Source of the DNA: Spirochaetaceae bacterium
GTDB lineage: Bacteria > Spirochaetota > Spirochaetia > Treponematales > Breznakiellaceae
Assembly: GCA_031265015.1 (NCBI GenBank)
Contig: JAISDG010000094.1
Location: 1 to 11,007 of the forward strand
Reading direction: 5' to 3'
DNA length: 11,007 nucleotides
Shown: positions 6,803 to 11,007 of the stretch, piece after piece
Position numbering within the stretch: the first letter of the stretch is position 1
Layout of the letters: every line of letters begins with the position of its first letter
Translations under genes and position numbers: made by a program
Notes under the pieces: model-generated
Database searches by the model: none
What the model was told of the DNA's origin: nothing
The model's input: the letters and a program-made list of their open reading frames with translations, nothing else

Positions 6803-7509
6803 ATACCCGCAGGAAGATCCTTGTTATTGATGATGAAATTATCAATCTTGAGTTCTTTGAAGTTATGCTCTCAAAACTCGGTTTTGTGGTAGAAAAGGCG
6901 GAGGACGGCGAGGAAGGGCTTGTCATGGTCAAGAAGTTTTTTCCTGACCTTATCATTTTGGATAACATTATGCCCAAGATGTCGGGGTGGGAACTGACGA
7001 AGATCCTTAAAGCCGATCCGAAATACCAGGAGATTCCCATTATCATGCTTTCCGCCCTGGATGACGTTAAGGATAAAGTAGAAGGTTTTGAACTGGGGGT
7101 GGAGGATTATATCACAAAGCCCTTTAATTTTTCCGAAGTGCTGGCCCGGATCCGGGCCGTTTTAAGGAACCGCGAGCTTTTTGCCCAGATAGTGGCCCGG
7201 GAATCCCGGCTTTCCCTGGCGGAAGAGCTGAGTTCCGATATGAAAAACAATGTCCTGGAATTCGTGCGGAGCATGGACGCGCTGGACGAAACCGTTAAAA
7301 AAGTCCATGCCCAGGGACTTGCCCACCAGGAGCTTTTTGGGCCCCTGGACGAACTAAAACAAAAATCCCAGCTGGTGCGGAAAACCATTGCCGGCCTGGA
7401 CGCCCGCATCGAACGGGCCATGGCGGAGTGGGAGAACTTGAAGAAAAACGAAATCGGCCTTAATATATTGGAAAAACAGATACGGCGGCAGTTACGGGAA
7501 CAGGGATGA
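6799..7509 (+). CDS. Receiver-domain response regulator with coiled-coil C-terminus, no DNA-binding domain
   Basis: The 236-residue protein starts MNTRRKILVIDDEIIN. Its receiver domain (1-122) is complete: acidic D11/D12, phospho-acceptor D55 in LIILDNIMP, S85 in IIMLSALDD and K107 in YITKPFN. Residues about 123-236 are predicted helical and coiled-coil-like (DALDETVKKVHAQ, LDELKQKSQLVRKTI, KNEIGLNILEKQIRRQL) with no HTH, GGDEF or kinase motif visible, so output is probably by protein-protein contact. The ATG overlaps the lnt stop (ATGA) and is preceded by GGAAGGA; a longer reading frame starting further upstream is an overlap with lnt and is not used. The bactofilin start overlaps its stop in the same way, so the two are probably translationally coupled. 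No partner histidine kinase is in the window. Confidence 0.9.
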   Translation: MNTRRKILVIDDEIINLEFFEVMLSKLGFVVEKAEDGEEGLVMVKKFFPDLIILDNIMPKMSGWELTKILKADPKYQEIPIIMLSALDDVKDKVEGFELGVEDYITKPFNFSEVLARIRAVLRNRELFAQIVARESRLSLAEELSSDMKNNVLEFVRSMDALDETVKKVHAQGLAHQELFGPLDELKQKSQLVRKTIAGLDARIERAMAEWENLKKNEIGLNILEKQIRRQLREQG

Positions 7510-7916
7510 AGCCGGGAAAAAAAGGATCAAAGGTTATTGTATTCGGCAATACCGTCAGCCTTGACGGGTTTCTGCGGTTCAAGGAAACGCTCTGTATTCA
7601 GGGGAAATTCCGGGGAACCATCGAAGCTACCGGGGCGCTGGTTGTTGACAGGGGAGCTTCGGTGGACGCGGATCATATTTCCGTCAGTTCCCTGACGATT
7701 TACGGTTCGGTAAGCGGCCAGATCCGGGCGGTGGATAAAGTAGACATGTTAAGCGATTCCCAGGTGCGGGGGGATGTGGCCGCATCCCGGCTGCGCATAG
7801 CCGACGGCGTCCTGTTTGAAGGACAGTGCAGCATGACCGGTACGGAGCGGGAGGTAGAAATCTTTTCCCGTCCTACGGAAGATATAAAGGCGGATCTGCA
7901 AAGGACTCATGGATAG
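7506..7916 (+). CDS. Bactofilin family cytoskeletal protein
   Basis: The 136-residue protein begins with a short basic tail (MKPGKKGSKV) followed by the bactofilin beta-helix (about residues 11-115): repeating short strands such as VSLDGFLRFKETLCIQGKFRGTI, GALVVDRGASVDADHI and VRGDVAASRLRIADG. The C-terminal tail is charged (REVEIFSRPTEDIKADLQ). Bactofilins polymerise without nucleotide into filaments or sheets at the membrane and guide cell shape, peptidoglycan synthesis and polarity, including helical shape in several spirochaetes and curved bacteria. The start overlaps the response-regulator stop as ATGA, and the end overlaps the cinA-type gene by 8 nt. The short basic N-terminus could be a membrane-attachment peptide. 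No M23 peptidase gene, a frequent bactofilin neighbour, is present here. Confidence 0.9.
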   Translation: MKPGKKGSKVIVFGNTVSLDGFLRFKETLCIQGKFRGTIEATGALVVDRGASVDADHISVSSLTIYGSVSGQIRAVDKVDMLSDSQVRGDVAASRLRIADGVLFEGQCSMTGTEREVEIFSRPTEDIKADLQRTHG

Positions 7917-8403
7917 GGACGGCCCGGACCGGACGGCGGAACGTCTTATACGGCTGCTGGCCGGACGATCCCTTTTTTTGGCGGCGGCGGAATCCTGTAC
8001 CGCGGGCCTGGTGGCCGACCTCCTGGGGCAGGTAAGCGGGGCCTCGGCCTGTTTTTGGGGTTCTTTTGTATGTTATACACCCCGGGCAAAGATACGGATG
8101 CTGGGAATCGGGGAGGAAACCCTTGCCCGGTACGGACTGGTAAGCGGTGAAACCGCCCGGGCCATGGCCGCGGGGGCGCTGGAAAAAAGCGCCGCCGATG
8201 CCGCGGTTTCCGTGACCGGCCTGGCCGGTCCCGGCGGGGACGGTTCGCCGGTTCCCGTAGGGACCGTATGGATAGGGACGGCGCTGCGGGGCGCGGCGTC
8301 CCAGGCGGAGCAGGTACATTTTACCGGCCCCCGGAACGAGCTGCGGCAAAAAGCGGCCCGGGCGGCGCTGGAACACATACTCAAACGACTGACAGAGGAG
8401 TAG
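7909..8403 (+). CDS. pncC: CinA C-terminal domain protein, nicotinamide-nucleotide amidohydrolase type
   Basis: The 164-residue protein matches the stand-alone CinA C-terminal domain: AAESCTAGLVADLL (residues 25-38), FVCYTPRAKIRMLGI (53-67), GLVSGETARAMAAGAL, then SVTGLAGPGGDG (101-112) and PVGTVWIG. In PncC this domain hydrolyses nicotinamide mononucleotide to nicotinate mononucleotide and ammonia in pyridine nucleotide recycling. The Ser of ESCT and the Lys of the AK motif (K61) correspond to the catalytic dyad as I remember it. The N-terminal MoCF-like domain of full CinA is absent, so this is a single-domain form. AAGGA lies 3 nt before the ATG, a short spacing. The stop is 3 nt before rho. 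Biochemical identity is inferred from the family. Confidence 0.9.
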   Translation: MDRDGPDRTAERLIRLLAGRSLFLAAAESCTAGLVADLLGQVSGASACFWGSFVCYTPRAKIRMLGIGEETLARYGLVSGETARAMAAGALEKSAADAAVSVTGLAGPGGDGSPVPVGTVWIGTALRGAASQAEQVHFTGPRNELRQKAARAALEHILKRLTEE

Positions 8404-8406
8404 GCT

Positions 8407-9984
8407 ATGCCCTATGTAAGGAAATCCCGGGTAGTAAAAAACGAAGGATCACGCGGGATCGATCAAAGCGAAGAACAGCGGAACGAAGAAGAGGGAGTCA
8501 GGGTGGTGGTAAAAACCAGACCCCGCCAGAGCTCCAGGAGAGACGCCGAAAACACCCCGGCAAACGCCGTTGCAAACACCGGTACGGACGCCGCGGTAAA
8601 AGTCAGCGGAACCGAAGCTCCCGTTGGGCAGGCCGGTTTTATGCCGAAGCTGCCTTCCATGCCGGACATTTACGGAAAACCGGAGCCCCGGAACGACGAT
8701 AACGGTAAACCCAGGCTTTCCATTAACGAGCTGATCCGGCTTAATATGGTGGATCTGCGGGAACTGGCGGCCAATTACAATATCACCCACGAAGACATGA
8801 TGGCCCTGAAAAAACAGGAGGTCATCTTTTCCATTCTGAAAGCCCACACCGAACGAGGGGGAATTATCTATGCCTACGGTTCCCTGGAAATACTCCCCGA
8901 CGGCTACGGGTTTCTGCGCAGTCCCCAGAATTCCTACCTGCCCGGTCCGGACGACATCTACATCAGTCCCAGCCAGATCCGGCTCTTTGCCCTAAAAACC
9001 GGGGACACCGTTTACGGCCAAATCCGCAGCCCCAAGGAACAGGAACGCTTTTTTGCCATGCTCCGGGTTGAAACGGTCAATTACGACGATCCCACGGTGG
9101 CCCAGAACCGCATCCCCTTTGATAACCTTACCCCCCTGTATCCGAATGAAAAGCTCGACCTGGAAACGGCAACCGAAGGAATCAGCGAGCGGATCATCAA
9201 TCTGTTTTGCCCCATCGGAAAAGGCCAGCGGGCCCTGATTGTCGCTCCTCCCCGGACGGGAAAGACCATCATGATGCAGCGGATAGCCAACGCCATTACC
9301 CAGAACCACCCCGAGGTATACCTGATTGTGCTGCTTATCGACGAGCGGCCCGAAGAAGTAACCGACATGGAGCGGACCGTCCGGGCGGAGGTTATTTCTT
9401 CCACCTTTGACGAACAGGCTACCCGTCATGTCCAGGTAACGGAAATGGTCCTGGAAAAGGCAAAGCGCCTGGTGGAACACAAGAAGGACGTGGTAATACT
9501 GCTGGACTCCATAACCCGGCTTGCCCGGGCCTATAACCAGACCGTTCCCGCATCGGGGAAGATCCTTTCCGGGGGCGTGGACAGCAACGCCCTTCATAAG
9601 CCCAAGCGCTTTTTCGGCGCTGCCCGGAACATTGAGGAAGGGGGAAGCCTGACGATTATCTCCACTGCCCTTATCGAAACCGGCAGCCGCATGGACGAAG
9701 TTATTTTTGAAGAATTTAAAGGTACGGGCAATCTGGAGATCAACCTGGACCGCCGTATATCGGATCGCCGGCTCTTTCCGGCCATCAACATCAAAAAATC
9801 CGGTACCCGGAAAGAAGAACTCCTCCTTACCGAAGAAGAACTTCAGAAAATCTGGGTACTCCGGAAGGTTATCAACCCCATGGACGACATTGAGATCATC
9901 GAACTCCTGGTTGACAGGATGAGGAAAAGCAAGAATAATGAAGCGTTCCTTAAATCGATGAATACGGGAGCCGCGGCTGATTAA
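8407..9984 (+). CDS. rho: Transcription termination factor Rho
   Basis: The 525-residue product is a hexameric RNA-dependent ATPase subunit. Residues 1-102 are a low-complexity, charged and Ala/Thr-rich extension without obvious fold. The Rho N-terminal helical domain follows (about 105-147), then the cold-shock-like RNA-binding domain with DGYGFLR at 165-171. In the ATPase core, Walker A is A280-P-P-R-T-G-K286-T, Walker B VVILLD367, and the Q-loop region AYNQTVPASGKILSGGVD occupies 375-392. The end (about 440-510: INLDRRISDRRLFPAI, RKEELLL, LQKIWVLRK) is typical. It is about 100 residues longer than E. coli Rho because of the N-terminal extension. GAGGAG (8395-8400) lies 6 nt before the ATG. 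There is only a 3-nt gap from the pncC-type gene, so no dedicated autoregulatory leader is seen. Confidence 0.97.
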   Translation: MPYVRKSRVVKNEGSRGIDQSEEQRNEEEGVRVVVKTRPRQSSRRDAENTPANAVANTGTDAAVKVSGTEAPVGQAGFMPKLPSMPDIYGKPEPRNDDNGKPRLSINELIRLNMVDLRELAANYNITHEDMMALKKQEVIFSILKAHTERGGIIYAYGSLEILPDGYGFLRSPQNSYLPGPDDIYISPSQIRLFALKTGDTVYGQIRSPKEQERFFAMLRVETVNYDDPTVAQNRIPFDNLTPLYPNEKLDLETATEGISERIINLFCPIGKGQRALIVAPPRTGKTIMMQRIANAITQNHPEVYLIVLLIDERPEEVTDMERTVRAEVISSTFDEQATRHVQVTEMVLEKAKRLVEHKKDVVILLDSITRLARAYNQTVPASGKILSGGVDSNALHKPKRFFGAARNIEEGGSLTIISTALIETGSRMDEVIFEEFKGTGNLEINLDRRISDRRLFPAINIKKSGTRKEELLLTEEELQKIWVLRKVINPMDDIEIIELLVDRMRKSKNNEAFLKSMNTGAAAD

Positions 9985-10035
9985 GGTATGCCGGACAGGC
10001 CGCTTTGGAGTTTGTTAAGGATATAAGAGGGTACT

Positions 10036-10239
10036 ATGAAAGATACGATTCATCCCAAATATGGAGAAACCACGATAACCTGCGCCTGCGGGAACGTGAT
10101 CGAAACCCGTTCCACCGTCAAGGACCTTAAGGTGGAGATTTGTTCCGCGTGCCATCCTTTTTTTACCGGTAAGCAAAAACTGGTTGATACCGCAGGCCGC
10201 ATAGAACGGTTCCGGCGGAAATACAACATCAAGGAATAA
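10036..10239 (+). CDS. rpmE: 50S ribosomal protein L31, zinc-binding form
   Basis: The 67-residue protein begins MKDTIHPKYGETTITCACGN. C16-A-C18 and C36-S-A-C39 form the zinc site of the C+ type (RpmE rather than the YkgM/RpmE2 zinc-free form). HPFFTGKQKLVDTAGR and VERF-like IERFRRKYN are the family core. L31 bridges the 30S and 50S subunits at the central protuberance. The size is normal. GAGGG (10027-10031) lies 4 nt before the ATG. The gene follows rho by 51 nt, an adjacency also found in T. pallidum as I remember it, and probably belongs to the same transcript, which a hairpin ends just after it. Confidence 0.96.
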   Translation: MKDTIHPKYGETTITCACGNVIETRSTVKDLKVEICSACHPFFTGKQKLVDTAGRIERFRRKYNIKE

Positions 10240-10245
10240 CGCTTC

Positions 10246-10265
10246 CGGCGATCCTTTCGCCGTTT
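10246..10265 (+). terminator. Rho-independent terminator candidate after rpmE
   Basis: Six nucleotides after the rpmE stop, CGGCGA (10246-10251) pairs exactly with TCGCCG (10257-10262) around a 5-nt loop and is followed by TTT. The stem is good but the T run is short, so efficiency is uncertain. In the opposite direction no T run follows, so it would not stop the convergent cyclase-like gene equally well. Confidence 0.55.
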
Positions 10266-10268
10266 CGG

Positions 10269-10942
10269 TTAGCCCAGCAGTTCCCGCAGTTCCTCCAGGG
10301 TTCGGGGCCCCTCTGTTCCCGCGCCGGGAATGGGAAACGCCGAAGCGCCGGTTTTAATAACCGCGGCCTTTTTCTTCATGTTTACCACGGCGAAGATCCG
10401 TACCGGTTTTTTCGTTCCCCGTACCGCGGCGGCCCCCATCTCTTTTGCGATAAGATCCTCGTTAATGAGTTCCCAAGTGTATTCGGTAATAAGAATATCC
10501 GTCCGTAGAGCCTTGTTCAAAAACCCGGTCCGGGAAGCCAGGCTTACCGCGTCGCCGGTAAGGGCGGCCGCTTCTTGCGGGGACCCGCCCTGTTCCGGCG
10601 CGGATCCGGTGGTGATCCCGCAGCCGGTTCTGATGAAGGGTTCGCGGCCCGGACCGTTCCTGCCGCAATCCGCCAAAAGCGCCCGGATTAAAAGCGCGGA
10701 CCGAACGCAGTTGAGGGCGTCCTCCCGGGAGCTGCCCGCGGACTGAAGGAACCCCCAGTCCGCCATGATTGTGCCGCCGGTACAGGCAGTCACCCTGCCG
10801 CCGGTCCGGCTTACGCAGCCGGTGATCCGGGCAACACAGCCGTCAAGGGATTCCGCGTTCCCGGAGGAGGATTTTTCGGAGATCTCCGCAAAATAAATCC
10901 TAGTATTCCTATCGGGGGGGGGGGGGGGGGGGTAGTATTCAT
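10269..10942 (-). CDS. Degenerate class III nucleotidyl cyclase domain gene, out of frame with its ATG at a poly-C tract
   Basis: The minus-strand frame from 10913 to the stop (10269-10271) encodes 214 residues resembling a class III adenylate/guanylate cyclase homology domain: IYFAEIS (as FADIS), ITGCVSRTGGRV, TGGTIMADWG (as GDAVMAVFG), FIRTGCGITTG, GDAVSLASRTGFLNK and ILITEYTWELI, with a C-terminal tail ending LRELLG. The only upstream ATG (10942-10940) is separated from this frame by ATGAATACTA plus 19 C; at this length it reads out of frame and stops after 43 codons. With 17 or 20 C the gene would be continuous (224 residues at 20 C, beginning M-N-T-T-P6-D-R-N). A GTG at 10793 would give only 174 residues missing the domain start. 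Metal Asp 1 is Glu, metal Asp 2 is Gly, and the transition-state Asn is Ser, so cyclase activity is doubtful. No clear Shine-Dalgarno precedes the ATG. Confidence 0.6.
10914..10932. repeat. Poly-G tract of 19 (poly-C on the cyclase-like coding strand)
   Basis: An uninterrupted run of 19 G sits between the AT-rich divergent region and the cyclase-like frame. Long G/C homopolymers slip during replication and are known contingency elements, including in Treponema pallidum. Here it begins 10 nt into the candidate ORF. The exact length in the source cell population is uncertain because such tracts also vary in sequencing. Confidence 0.9.
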
Positions 10943-10989
10943 TAAATTTATTTTTTACAGGGTTTAATATTTAATAGTGGTGGGTTTTA
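10933..10989. promoter_or_regulatory. AT-rich divergent intergenic region
   Basis: This stretch is strongly AT-rich compared with the GC-rich rest of the window and lies between the cyclase-like ATG on the minus strand and a possible plus-strand start at 10990. It contains several TATTAA/TTTAAT-like hexamers on both strands but no convincing -35/-10 pair, so promoters are likely without being placed. Confidence 0.4.
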
Positions 10990-11007
10990 ATGCTAAAGGA
11001 CAAGAAA
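10990..11007 (+). CDS. Possible start of a gene leaving the window
   Basis: ATG at 10990 opens a frame reading M-L-K-D-K-K to the window edge. It follows an AT-rich region and a G-rich GTGGTGGG stretch that could act as a weak ribosome binding site. Too little is visible to name it. Confidence 0.25.

Noticed and set aside
9985..10035. Possible separate promoter between rho and rpmE
   Set aside because: TTGTTA and TATAAG are present but only a few bases apart, so they do not make a -35/-10 pair; cotranscription is simpler.
1..11007. CRISPR array, tRNA, insertion sequence or phage genes
   Set aside because: No spaced direct repeats, cloverleaf-like sequence, transposase motifs or phage structural genes were found; the only tandem repeats are the coding NHL units.

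Overview
The window looks like chromosomal DNA of a GC-rich spirochaete, most likely a Treponema relative of the gut-dwelling kind. This rests on three things. The block HU - lnt - cinA - rho - rpmE has the order I remember from Treponema pallidum. A beta-barrel tail ending in a Gly/Ala-rich, F-R-F motif resembles the treponemal outer-membrane protein type. A long poly-G tract recalls the variable tracts of treponemes. The species assignment is inference; no 16S or other marker is present.

Layout. Positions 50-976 (minus) encode a probable lipoprotein with four NHL-type repeats, preceded on the same strand by the 3' remnant of a beta-barrel outer-membrane protein (989-1249). Divergent from these, 1287-3806 (plus) encodes a DinG/XPD-type iron-sulfur helicase whose N-terminus is a RadC-like JAMM domain. 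Its 3' end overlaps by 4 nt a convergent Rrf2/IscR-like regulator gene (3803-4234, minus). The regulator is transcribed away from a 140-nt divergent control region holding a perfect 12-bp inverted repeat and a strong sigma70-type promoter.

That promoter faces a tight plus-strand gene train running to 10239: a 56-aa zinc-ribbon protein, rpsT (S20, TTG start), an HU-family protein, lnt (TTG start), a receiver-only response regulator, a bactofilin, a stand-alone CinA C-terminal domain (pncC type), rho and rpmE (L31). From HU to rho the genes overlap or lie within a few bases. The train joins translation and nucleoid functions, lipoprotein maturation, a likely cell-shape module and transcription termination. 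It ends at a modest hairpin terminator.

The right end holds a class III cyclase-like gene on the minus strand (10269 to about 10942). A run of 19 cytosines (coding strand) lies right after its only visible ATG. At 19 C the ATG is out of frame with the cyclase domain; 17 or 20 C would join them. This is the layout of a phase-variable contingency gene, and I consider it the most interesting feature here. The domain itself has lost key catalytic residues. A plus-strand ORF may begin at 10990 and leave the window.
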